64,000 nt of DNA from Moringa oleifera (taxonomy: Eukaryota > Streptophyta > Magnoliopsida > Brassicales > Moringaceae), in NCBI GenBank assembly GCA_021397835.1, contig JAJFZO010000897.1, positions 248,001 through 312,000 on the forward strand, read 5' to 3'. Shown here one piece after another: positions 1-12,025 of the stretch. Below the pieces are notes generated by a model. It saw nothing but the letters and a program-made list of their open reading frames with translations, was not told the origin of the DNA and searched no databases. Position numbers and translations under genes: made by a program. The stretch's first letter is position 1. Each line of letters starts with the position of its first letter.

Positions 1-2530
1 CATAAGTTAATTGGTGCTATTAATTAATCAGACATAAAAAATAATTGGCTCTCATATGTAATTAAGCCTAACAATTATTTGTACCCAAATAATTCATTGG
101 ATGTTGCAATTCATTGAGTCCAATAGTTGATTGAGCTTAAGATTTAATTTGACTTCGTAAATATTTGAATTTAATATATAAATAGGTCAGATAATAAAAT
201 GCGCCTAATAAATAGTTAAGTCTAAAATGTAATTGATTTTAATAATTAATTATGCATAATAATAATTGAGCTCAATAACTAGTTAGGCTTAATATTTAAT
301 TAGGCCTAATAAAAATTACATTTAATATATAATTGATCCTAATGAATAATTGGGCCTAAAACCCAAATAAGCTTATATATAATTAGCCTCAGTAACTAGA
401 TCTAATGATCTATGAGATTTAAAATATAATTGCATTAATTGCATTCATAATTAATCGAGACTAGCGTGCATAAGCCCAACAAATATTTGAACATAAGAAT
501 AAATTAAACTTAAGATGCAAGTATACTCAAACTATAATTAGACAGATATAATTTGGTCTTATAAAAAAATTGGCCCAATAGATAATTAGGTCTAAGCCCA
601 ACAAATATTTAGACATAAGAATAAATTAAGTTTAAGATACAAGTAGACTCAAATTATAATTGGACGTAGATATAATTAGGTCTGGTAAAAAATGAGCCTA
701 ATAGATAATTAGGCCTAAGCTCAACAAATATTTGAACGTAAGAATAAATTAGGCTTAAGTTACAAGTAAATTTCAAACTATAATTGGATATAGATATAAT
801 TGGGTCTTATAAAAAAATTAGCCCAATAGATAATTAGGTTAAACATCAGCAAATATTTGGACATAAGAATAAATTAGGCTTAAGATATAGGTAGACTCAA
901 GCTATAATTAGATATAGATACTATTAGGTCTTATAGATAATTGGCCCAATAGGTAATTAGGCCTAAAAATGAAACGAGTTTCATAAAAACTTGAGCCTAA
1001 TGTGTAATTGAAAGTTTAACCAAATAATTCACTAGGCTTAGTAATTGAGCTTAATGAATAATTATACTTAATATGCGATTGGACTTTATAAAATATTTGA
1101 CTTAAGTAATATTTTTTGGGTAATTAATTTGACCTAATAAATAATTGACCGAACTATTGATTGAGTGTAGTAATTAATTGGATTTAAGATTTAATTCCAC
1201 CTAAGAATTTGTTGACTAATATCTAATTGGGACTACTAAAATTTTGGTTTCATATATAATTGGATGTAATAAATAAATAAATATAAAATATATTTGTAAC
1301 CTAATAATTAATTAAGTCTAAGATATTATTGGGCTTATACGTGATTGAACCTAAAAATTAGTGACTTAATAATTCAAGAAGCCTATCAATTAATGGACCT
1401 TAATAATTAATTAACCCCAAGGTTTAATTATAACTAAGAATTAATTAACTTAAAATTTAATTAAGACTAATAAAAAATTTTGATTTAATATCTAATTAGG
1501 CTTAATTTATAATGGCTGTAAAAATAAAGTGAGATTAATAAATAATTAGGTCTAGAATATAATTAGATCAAGATTTAATTTGGCCTAAGATACAACTGAA
1601 TATAGCGTTGATCATAAACCCAAAATGTAATTGGGCCTAAGAATAAATTTAGTTTAATATATAATTGAACCAAATTACAATTGAACTTGAGACGTAATTC
1701 AGCAATATAGTTAATTAGGCAAATATTTTTTAATTGAGCTTAAAAATTAATTGAATCAAATATTTAATTAAATCAAATATATAATTAAGATTAACAATTA
1801 ATTAGATCTAGCAATTCATTGAGTCTAATGATTAATTAAGTTACAATTTGATTTGGTCTAATAAAATGTGTGCTTAATATCAAATTTGGCCTAGTAATTA
1901 ATTATCTGTAGTATATTATGGAGCCTAAAAAGAAAAATAACCTAATAAATAATTAGACCTAGGATTAATTAAATCAAACAATTAATTGGACCTAACAATC
2001 AATCGGAGCCTAAGATTTAATCGTGCATGAGAATTAGTGGGGCTTAAGATTTAATTATCTTATTCCTAATTAAGCTTGGATATAAGATGTAGTTGTATTG
2101 AAGATATAATCATGCCTATTAATTTAGTTAGCATGCATCAATGAAGTAATTTGCCAAAGCTCAAGAAATAATTCAACATATAATTGAGCCTAACAAAGAT
2201 TAAGTTGAAAATATAACTAGATTTCAAATTACTTGGGCTTAAAAAATAGAAGTATATATAATTAGGCCTAAATATAATGGAATCTACAATATATTAGACT
2301 TAATATAATTGAACTTGAGATATAATTAAGTCTAATATATAACTGGACCTAGTATCTATTAGCCTTAAATATTAATAGGCCTATTGAGTCTAATAATTAA
2401 TTGGATTTATCGTTCATAAACTCAAGAAATAATTTCACTTAAGAGCAAATTGGACTAACCTAAGTTAATTCGGCCTAAGAATTGATTGAGCACAAAAATA
2501 TTTGAGCTTGTAAAAATATTAGGTCATAAA
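1..2530 (+). repeat. AT-rich 17-bp degenerate repeat block, AT-F polarity
   Basis: The block is a long run of short variants of a roughly 17-bp unit such as TTGGGCCTAATAATTAA, TTGGGCTTAATATATAA and TTGAGCCTAATAATTAA. CCTAA and AATTGG recur on the top strand. The first bases (cataagttaattgg) match about 4091 and about 28307, so this is one of three copies of a longer AT-F module. No reading frame in it looks coding. The block holds a 123-bp sub-array near its left end and the marker TAAGCTTGGA near 2071, and it runs into spacer S at about 2530. Confidence 0.85.
472..965 (+). repeat. Four-copy tandem array, unit about 122-124 bp
   Basis: Four successive units begin near 472, 594, 717 and 841, each with a variant of AAGCCCAACAAATATTTG followed by GACATAAGAATAAATTA. 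Each unit also carries a TATAATTGGACATAGATATAATT-type segment and ends in CCCAATAGATAATTAGG. The equivalent positions of the related modules have only about two units (from about 4428 and about 28711), so copy number has changed since the modules duplicated. The units are made from the 17-bp AT repeat and have diverged by visible point changes and small indels. Confidence 0.85.
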
Positions 2531-2842
2531 TAAGTATCATTATTGGCTTTGCAATTTTTAATGCAAAACATATAGACTTGAAGAGCTAATTCAATAGGAA
2601 TTTTGCAAAGTAAGAGTGGGACAAAGTTTACGAAAACCATATTTAAGTCTTTTTTCATAATTTTAAAGTATTAATAGAAAAATTTTAAATATAAATTAAA
2701 TTATATCTCAAGTTCAAGAGGACTGACTCATTAATGCACTAATAGCAAGTTAACCATTAAATAACTCTTTTTAACAAAATAATAATAATAAAAAAAGAAT
2801 CATGATTTACAATGCCTAATTTTATGAATTTAAATGATTTTT
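2530..2842 (+). other. Spacer module S, truncated copy
   Basis: Here the 17-bp periodicity is lost and the sequence is a low-repeat spacer. Recognisable pieces are TATTAGGTCATAAATA, GGAATTTTGCAAAGTAAGAG, GGGACAAAGTTTACG and CAAGTTCAAGAGGACTGACT. The same order recurs at about 39556 and 50196 on this strand and at 37296-37745 on the opposite strand. This copy stops near 2840, where the others continue for about 900 bp more. The sequence that follows matches about 52912 instead, so this copy looks deleted. A 68-codon open frame across the right edge (2812-3018) is not supported as a gene. Confidence 0.8.
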
Positions 2843-3475
2843 ATAGGTTCAAATATTTGTTGAGGTTATGCACGCTAGCTCAATTAATTACTGGACCCAT
2901 TTATATCTTAATCCAATTAATTGTTGGGTCCAGTTATATCTTAAGCACATGCCCAATTATTTATTATGATCAATTTTATATTAAGTCTAATTTTTCATTA
3001 AATGCAATTAAATCTTAAACCTAACTATTTCTTGGGCATAATTAAATCTTAAAGTACAATTATTTGTTAGGTACAATTATTTATTCAACACATTTCATTC
3101 TTTAACTCATTTTTATAATATGTTTAATTATTTAAATGACGTAATTTTAAAATAAATCGAATTTTTATGAAGCCATATAATATTCTGGGCTCATTAGTTC
3201 AATGAATTACTATGCCAAATGATTTGTTAAACCCAATTTTTCTTTGTAACCAATTAATTATTAAGCTCAATTAATTTATATTAGGCCTAATTATTCCTAA
3301 GCTTAATTATTTGTTGGCTTCATGCACGATAGACTTAATTAAATATTAGACCCATTAAACATTATACCTAATTAATTATTAGGTTCAATTATATTTTGGG
3401 CTAAGCTCATTTATATATTATGCCTAATTATATTTTAATTCAATTATATGCCCGTGACATCATAGATCTAATTAT
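2843..3475 (-). repeat. AT-rich repeat block, AT-R polarity
   Basis: The AT repeat now reads in the opposite sense on top (CCCAATTATTTATTA and TTAGGCCTAATT forms). The opening bases, from GGTTCAAATATTTG to TGGACCCATTTATATC, match about 52915-52980, which places the left edge at a deletion breakpoint next to spacer S. Polarity flips back to AT-F at about 3475. Confidence 0.75.
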
Positions 3476-6285
3476 ATCAATGGGTCTAATAATTAACTAA
3501 GCTTACATTTCATTAGGTTTCATAAAAAAAAACAAGTTTACCACAAAAATTGACCTAATAAATAGTTGGTCTTAATAATTGTGTCTAAGACCCAAATTGA
3601 GTTTAACAATTCATTGGACCTAAGAATTGCTTTGGCTTAACAATTAATTGTGGTTGAAAATTAATTGGACCTAAGATTTAATTGAACCAATGAGATGTGA
3701 AGCTAAAGATATAATTAGATGTATTAAATAATTTAACCGAATTTGTTTGGTTAACATCTGTGACCTCACAAAATAATTTGATGTATAATTCAGTCTAATA
3801 AATAATATCACCTAAGATATAATTAAACCTACAATTAATTAGATCTCAAATTTAATTGGGCTTCAAAAAACTCAACATACAATGTAATAGGCCTCACATA
3901 TCATGGGATAAATTTAATTGTAATTTAGATATAATTAAACCAAATAAATAATTTGATTGATGCATAACTGGGTCTAAGGTGCATTAAGCCAAGCATAATT
4001 TGAGCCAAAATTTAACAGGCCTAATTACTAATTGTGCTTATTATTCATGAACCTAATATATAATTGGACTTAAAAATGACTTTAAACTAACATAAGTTAA
4101 TTGGTCTTATTAATTAATTGGACACAGAAAATAATTGGCTCTCATATGTAATTAAGCCTAAGAATCATTTGCAGCCAAATAATTCATTGAATGTAACAAT
4201 TCATTGATTCTAATAGTTAATTGAGCCTAAGATTTAATAAGAGGCTTAATAAATGTTTTCGCTTAAAATATAATTTGGCCATATAAATATTTAGATTTAA
4301 TAAAAAAAATAGATCAAATAATGAAATGGGTCTAACAAACGGGCTTAATATATAATTGGTCTAAAATACAATTAGATTCAATAATTTATTAGATTTAAGA
4401 TACAGTTGCACCGTAATTAATTGGGGCTAGCAAGCATAAACCCAGCGAATATTTGGACATAAAAATAAATTAGGCTGAAGAATCAAGTAGACTAAAACTA
4501 TAGTCGGACATAAATATAATTAGGTCTTATAAAAAATTGACCCAATAGATAATTAGGCCTAAGCCTAACAAATATTTGGACATAAGAATAAATTAGGCTT
4601 ATGATACAGGTAGATTTAAACTATAATTAGACACAGATATAATTGGCCATATAGATAATTGGCCTAATAAGTAATTAGGCCTAAGAACAAAATGAGTCTC
4701 ATAAATACTTGAGTCTAATGTGTAATTGAGAGTTTAATGATTAATTTAATCAAATAATTCACTAGGCTTAATATATATTTGAGCTTAATTAATAATTAGG
4801 TTTAATATGTGATTGGGCTTAATAAAATATTTTACCTAAGAAGTTGTATTTGCCTAGTAATTAATTACACATAAGATTAAATTCTACTTAAGAATTTGTG
4901 GGTCTAATAAATAATTGGTTTCATATATAATTGGACCTAATAAATAATTAAACATAAAATATATTTGTAACCTAATAATTAATTAGGTCTAAGATATTAT
5001 TGGGCTTATACGTAATTGAATGTAAAAATTAATGACTTAATAATTCAACAAGCCTAACAATTAAGGACCTTAATAATTAGTTGACCCCAAGGTTTAATTG
5101 TGACTAAAAATTAATTGACTCAAAATCTAATTGAGCCTAATAAAAATTTTGATTTAATATCTAATTAGGCTTGATGAATAATTCAGCTTAACCTACAATG
5201 GGTCTAAGAATGAAATGAGACTAATAAACAATTAGGTGTAGAAATAATTTGATCAAGTTTTAATTAGCCTAAGATATAATTGAATGTAGCATTCATTAGG
5301 AACCCAATATATAATTGAACCCAAATTACAATTGAACTTAAGATGTAATTAAGCAATATCGTTATTTAGGCTTAAAAATTAATTGGATCAAATATTTAAT
5401 TAAATCGAATATATAATTAAAATTAACAATTCATTGAGCTTGATAATTAATTAAGCTGTAATTTGATTTGTTCTAATAAAATGTGTGCTTAATATCCAAT
5501 GTGGCATAGTAATCAATTATCCTTAGTATATTGTTAGGCCTAAGAATAAAATATCCCAATAAATAACTAGACCTAAAATTAGTTAAGTCGAACAATTAAT
5601 TAGATCCAACAATCAATCAGAGTCTAAGATTTAATTAATTATGCATGAGAATTAGTTGGCCTTAATATTTAATTCCCTTATAGGAATTAAGCTTGGATAT
5701 AAGATGTAGTTGTGTTGAAGATATAATTATGCCTATTAATTACTTAAGATACATCAATTAAGTGATTTGCCTGAGTTCAAGAAAAAATTCGACAAATAAT
5801 TGAACCTAATAAAGATTAAATCAAAAATATAATTAGACTTCAAATTTATTAGGTTAAAAAAATTGAAAAAATATATATAATTAGGCCTGATATGTAGTGG
5901 AGGCTATGATATTGGACTTAATATAATTGAATTTAATAAATAATTCAACCTAATACATAACTGGATCTAGGCATTAGCCCTAAATATCATTATGCTTGAT
6001 ATTTATTGAGTTTAATAATTAATTGGGTTTATCGTTCATAAACCCAATAAATAATTTTGCTTAGGCAAAAAATTAGTTGTTTTTGAGATTTAATTGCCTT
6101 ATAGGAATTAAGCTTGGACATAAGATGTAGTTGTGTTAAAGATATAACTATGCCTATTAATTAATTAGGATGCATTAATTAAGTAATTTGCCAAAGCTCA
6201 ATAAATAATTTGACATATATTTACATCAAATTGATAATATGACCTAAGATATAATTAAGGCTAAAAAACATTTGATATAAAAAAT
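3476..6285 (+). repeat. AT-rich repeat block, AT-F polarity, second copy of the left-end module
   Basis: From about 4091 this block retraces the window from position 1: CATAAGTTAATTGG, then AATAATTGGCTCTCATATG, then the 123-bp units, here about two. The offset is close to 4,090 bases. The 5' part (3476-4090) matches the AT-F stretches at about 27770-28300, 36780-37290 and 48350-48600. These share TTGATTAGGTTTCATAAAA-type text and the ATGAGATGTGAGGC segment. No coding potential is visible. Confidence 0.8.
5640..6215 (+). repeat. Partial tandem duplication, offset about 421 bp
   Basis: The segment from AATTAGTTG through AGGAATTAAGCTTGGA and ATAAGATGTAGTTGTGTT to the paired TTAATTAAGTRATTTGCC text occurs at about 5650 and again at about 6070. 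AGGAATTAAGCTTGG starts at 5682 and 6103. The same marker is single at about 2065, 39357 and 49793, so the duplication is private to this module. Confidence 0.8.
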
Positions 6286-9200
6286 CAAATTAATTCAATC
6301 ATATTTAACCCAATTCTAGATAAAGCACTATTAAATTTTTAGTCTAACTAATTCTCAAGCCTAATTAACTGTTAGGATCAATTATGAGGCCTAAGCATTT
6401 ATTAAACCAGTTTATTTCTTAAGTCTAATTATATATTGAGATTAATTATTTATTAGTTCAAATTTTTTATTCAGCCCAATTATTTTTTAAACCTAATCAA
6501 ATGTTAAGCTTAGTTTCTTATTAGGTCCAATGAATTGCTAGGTCTAATTAATTTTTAATCTCAATTATATATTTGGCACAACCAATTAATAAATGTTAGG
6601 CTCATTTGTATATTTATTTATCATGCTTAATTACTTATTAACTTTAGTTTGTTATTGAACCTAACTAAATCTTAAGCTCAACCAATTGTTAGGGCTGATG
6701 ACTTATTAGGTCCAATTAATTGTTAAGCTTAGTTACACATTAGGCTCAATTATAATTAGACTTATTCTATTCTTAGATCAAATAATATGTTAAGTCTTTT
6801 TTTAATGCCCAATTAGTTATTTGGTCCAATAAACTGTTAGGCACAATTCACATATTAGGCCCCGTTGCTTTCCTAGCCAATTAATATAGGTTAGCTCTAT
6901 TTGATCTTTGGCAGAATTATTTTTCAATTTCATGCACTATAGACTTAATTATACCTTAGGCACTTTTATGTTATAAGCCTAATTATCCATCAAGTCAAAT
7001 TAATTGCAAAGCTCATTTATAACTTAAGTTAAATTATAATTTGGATCAATTATATATTGATCCAATTACATCCCAAACTATTACAAGGTCCAAATATTTA
7101 TTTTAACCATGCACACTAAGCCCAATTAAATATTAAATTCAACTAATTATTTTGTGTAATTCTATTTTAGTCATAATTATGTATTAGGCCCTTTTTGCTC
7201 TTATCTTGTGTAAATCTCTGCTCATTATTTGGGTCTTATTATTTCTTATACTTAATTCATTCCTAACCCTAATTATATAAGGGCTTCATCTGCATTATGC
7301 ACAATTATATTGTGGATTCATGAAAGTTACTTCCAATTAAATTTTGGACAAACTATTTATTAGTCTTATTTCATTCTTAGCCCAAATAATAGATTAAGCC
7401 CACTTATCTACTAGGCTTGATTCTATATTAAGCCTAATTTTTTAGAAGGCTCACTTAATTCTTAGTCATAATTAAATTTTTAACTCAATTAATTTTAGAT
7501 TCAATTAATTGTTAGGCTTTATTACATTTTAGACCCAATTATATCTTAGATCAATTTAATTATTAGTTTTAAATATATTTTAGATTCAATTATTTATTAG
7601 GCTAATTTTAGGTTCAATATTTTAGGCCCATTTTGTTCTTAAGCCTAATTATATATTAAGTTAATTTTTTATTGCACTAATTATATATTAAGTGCTATTT
7701 TTTATTAGACCGTTGTAAATCCTACAACCAATTAGTTACTAAACTAATTGACTTGTTAGTCTACTAAATTGTTAAGTCCAACTAATTTCTAGGCTTGATT
7801 ACACATTAGGTCCAACTATTTTTTGGGCCCAACTAGTTCTTTGTCTTAATGAATAAATAACTACACTGAAACCATTCTTAAGCCTAATTTTTTTGAGCTC
7901 ATGGACACTAATCCCAATTAATAATTAGGGCCAATTATATCTTGAAACTAATAAATTATATAGTATAATTACATTCTCGATTGAATTAGTTATTTTTTAT
8001 TAGCTTTTATCAAATCTTAAACCCAGCTAATTATTAGGTGAACTAAATTTTATGTCAATTAATTATTAAAATTAGTTAATTATTAAACTCAATTAATTGT
8101 TAGGTTAAACTAATTATTAGGCTCATTTATTTATCCTCCACCTAATTATTTATTGGGTTTAAGCATTATAAAGTACAATAATTATTTGATCCAATAAATA
8201 TTAACCATAATTAATTAAAGGTCTAATTATATCTTGGGCTAATGCACATTAGACTAAATTATGTACAACTCCAAACTATTTATTAAGCCTAATTATATTT
8301 CAAATTTAGTTATATTCAGCTCAATTATATATGAGGCCCAATTATACTGTATGTCACATTTTTTTAAGTTCAATTATACCTTAGGCCATTTTATTTATTA
8401 AGCCTAATTATACATTGAATTATTTCTTCGGCCCATGCATGTTATCCTCATCAATTTGATGTCATTAATTAATAAGCCCAATTACGTCTTTGACTCGATC
8501 ATTTTTAGACTTTATTGTAAAGTAACCTCAATATTTTATGAGGCCCAACTAATTTTTAGGCACAATTGAATCTTAGGCTTAATTAATTATTAAGTTCAAT
8601 TAATTATTACACTCAATTAAATCTTAAGCTTAATTATCTATTAGGCCAATTTTATTCTTATGCCTAATCATATATTAAAGTTAATTATTTATTAAGTCAA
8701 ATTATATTAAGCCTAATTTTATGTTACATCCAATCAAATCTTAGGGCTAATGACATATAAGGCCGAATGAATTGTTAGATCTAGTGAATTCTTAATATCA
8801 ATTACATATTTAGCCCAATTAAATTCTGGGTCCAATTAATCAATGTTAAACTCAATTGATTATTAGACTCAATTAATTTTTATGTCCAATTATATCCTAT
8901 GTTTAATTATAATTAAGGTTCAATTAAATTATTACTATCAATTACATTTTAGCTCAATCAATTTTTGGGTCCAATTAATAAATGTTAAACCCAATTAGTT
9001 GTTAGGCTCAATTAATTTTTATGTCCAATTATATATTATGTTCAATTATAATTTGGTCCAATTAGATCTTAAGCTTAATTTATTTCTAGGCTCAATTATT
9101 TAGTGTGTTTAAACACTGCAACAATTATATATTAGGCCTAATTAAATCTTAGATCCAATTAATTCTTACTAATAATTAAATCTTGAGCCTAATTAATTAT

Positions 9201-11099
9201 AAGACTCAATAGGCCCAAATAATTGTTAGTTATTCAGTTATTAAGTTTAATTACATCTCATGCCAAATTATATCTTTAACTAAGTTAATTCTTGGGTCTA
9301 ATATATATTTTAGGCCTAATTATATATGAAGCTAAACTTTTTATTAAGCTTACTTAGATATTAAACCCAACTAATTTTAGGCAGAATGAAGTTTTAGGCC
9401 TTTTTAATTATTATAGATTAATTATTGGCTTAATTACTTATTGGTTCAATCATATCTTAAGTTTAATATTATTTTATTCAACTTAATCATATGTCTTAAC
9501 CAATTATTTATGACGCTTAATTTTTTATTAAACCCAACTAAATTTTGGGTTCAATTAACTATCTTGCCTAACAAATTGTTAGGTTCAATTAATTACTAAG
9601 CTTAATTATACATTCTGTTCAATAATATATTAAGCTCATTTCGTTCTTATTGACAGTTATATATTAAGCCAAAGTTTATATTGGACCCAATTAAATCTTA
9701 GTCAAATTAATTGCATGGCGCAACAAATTATTTAGTTGAATTAATCACTAGAATCAATTACATATTAGGCGCAATTAATTTCTCTGCGGCATTAGTATAA
9801 GTTTGTCTCAATTATTTATTAGGTTATTGAGTATTAGGCGCATTAGGTTCAATTATATTTTAGACTAAGCCCTTTTATATGTTAGGCCAATTAAATCTCA
9901 AGTTTAATTATATACCCCTTATATCATAGGTCTAATTGTATATAAGGCTTAATTATATCACAAGCCAAATTTTTTAGGTCTAATTAAATTAAAATTCAAT
10001 TAATTTGAAGTTTATATATCTTAGGTCATATTATTTATTAGGTCCATTATGGACTTAGAATTATTTGTTGAACTCATGTATGTAAACCAATTAATTCGAT
10101 ACAATTGATTAATAAGCATAACTAATTCTCATATATAATTAATTATTATTGCTAATTAATTGTTCGATCAAATAATATATATTAAATTCAATTTTTTCTT
10201 AAATCCAATCAAATCTTAGACCTAATTATTTGCTAGGTAAATGAATTATTAGGTGCAATAAATTGTTGATCTTAATTACATATTTGACTTAATTAAATAT
10301 TAAATCAATTAAATTATTAATTTGATTCTAATTATATCTTACACTCAATTCATTTCACGGCATAATATATACTCATTTCATGTTCACATTTATCTTAAGC
10401 CTAACAAAATAACCCAATTATATTTTAAGTCCAAATATTTGTTAGTCTCATTTCCTTCTTACACCCAACTATTGATTAAGCTCAATTATTTACTTAGTCT
10501 AATTATATATTAATCTAATTTTTTATTAAGCTCGATTAAATATTTGATTTAGTTAATTATTTAGATCATTAATTATCGAGCTCAATTACATCAACCAAAT
10601 TATATTTTATACTTGCATATTTATTAGATATAAAATTATAATTTTTTGCGAAACCAACTTAAATATTGGGCTCAACTACTTCTATGTAGAATTAAATCTT
10701 AGGTCTAATTAATTAGTAGATTTAATAAATTATTACGTCTAATTATTTACTAGGTCTGATTAATTGTTAAGTTCAATTATATCTTAAGTTCACTATTTTA
10801 TTAGGCCAAATTTTATATTAAGCCTAATTATTTATTAATTATTTATTAAACTTAATTAAATTTTGAACTCGATTAATTATTTGACCCAATGAATTGGTAG
10901 ATCTAATTAGTTGTTAGACGTAATTATGGATAAAGCTTAACTTTTTATTAGACTCAATTAAATCTTATGTCTAATTCAATACTTGGCAAAATGAATTATT
11001 TAGTCCAATTAACTATCATGTTAAATTACATTGTAGGCCCAACTATCTCTTAGTTTCATACACGATAGACCTAATGAATTTTAGGTCCTATTATTAATA
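6286..11099 (-). repeat. AT-rich repeat block, AT-R polarity
   Basis: About 4.8 kb of complement-polarity AT repeat, with TTAGGCCCAATTAATT and TTAAGCCTAATTATAT variants. Motifs of the kind TTCATGCACGATAGAC and CTCATGCATGTTAGCC appear every few hundred bases, as in the other AT-R blocks. The stretch around 8140-8460 (GGGTTTAAGCATTATAAAGTACAATAATTATT, then GCCCATGCATGTTATCC) reappears near 41165-41510 and 51600-51960. The short open frame at 10322-10513 has the composition of the repeat and is not a gene. Confidence 0.8.
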
Positions 11100-12025
11100 A
11101 TGAGGGTTAATTATCAAACTCATCATTTGGTCCATGGCCACATTTACGACCCGACCAATTTATTAATATGGTCGAGCTGGCCTATTCATTTGAATAATGG
11201 ATTGGGTCATGGGTTTGAAATGTTAAAGTGAACTACCATATGAATTGACCCATTAAGGTTAATCATTGGATCACAGTTAAGTCATACTTGGGGTAGCCTA
11301 TTAGAATTAAAAATAAGCAATAATTGGGCTATATTTAGATTGGTCCGTCAACATCAATAAATGAGTTATATTTGGATCAATCTATTAAGATCAACAAATC
11401 TCATATTTAAGTTTACTTAATTAAATTATTAATAAATTTTATTTCCATAGGTGATTTATTTTTGTAGGTGTAATTAAGTTACAATTATTATTTGTCAAAC
11501 ACAAGAAAGAGTTTGACACTTTTTATAATTGAAATGCTTATATAATATAAAGATTTAAATTTGATAAATAAAAAAATATAAAATAATGTAAAATTGAAAA
11601 AAATGATAAAACAGTTAGTAAATATCAACATATGTTAAGATGAATTTAATGATACTAGTTTTTCTAAAGATTGAAAGTTATATAATAATATAAGTTTACA
11701 TAATCTTTTTAATTTAATGATGTACTTATTTAGATAATGACATTGAAAAACATATATGATTGACAAGTTAATAGGTTTTAATTTAGTTAGAATGTACTTA
11801 TCTTGTAGTGAAACATTAATTTTTCAAAATTATATTTATTTAATTAAATATAATTATTCATTTAATATTATCTATAAGTAGTTTTTTATATTACCTATTT
11901 TAAAAATAACAAGCAGTATGATTTATAAAATATTAATTTGTATGTGTATAAAAACATAATAAAACTCATTTAAGCTCATGGGTCATATTTTTTAAAATGG
12001 GCAAGCTCAACCCAGCCCACTGTCG
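11100..12025. other. Low-repeat block T, long copy
   Basis: Both repeat families stop here. The first half (about 11100-11580) is unique in the window, with GC-richer phrases such as CGACCCGACCAATTTATT and GGTCGAGCTGGCCTATTC. The second half, from about 11590, matches 29425-30005, including ATGATTGACAAGTTAATAGG, AGTTTTTTATATTACC and CTCATGGGTCATATTTTTTA. The GGGCAAGCTCAACCCAGCCC text near its end resembles degenerate fragments seen in plant non-autonomous transposons, but I cannot name a family. No open frame is present. Confidence 0.65.

Noticed and set aside
472..965. A CRISPR array
   Set aside because: Units are about 123 bp, contiguous and diverged, with no short identical repeats alternating with unique spacers, and the DNA is from a plant.
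2812..3018. 68-codon open frame across the edge of spacer S
   Set aside because: It spans a deletion joint between spacer and AT repeat. It has the residue bias of the repeat (I, L, Y, N) and is not conserved in the other S copies.
10322..10513. 63-codon open frame in AT-R repeat
   Set aside because: Low-complexity translation of the 17-bp repeat, with no start context, no homology I recognise and no conserved counterpart in sister blocks.
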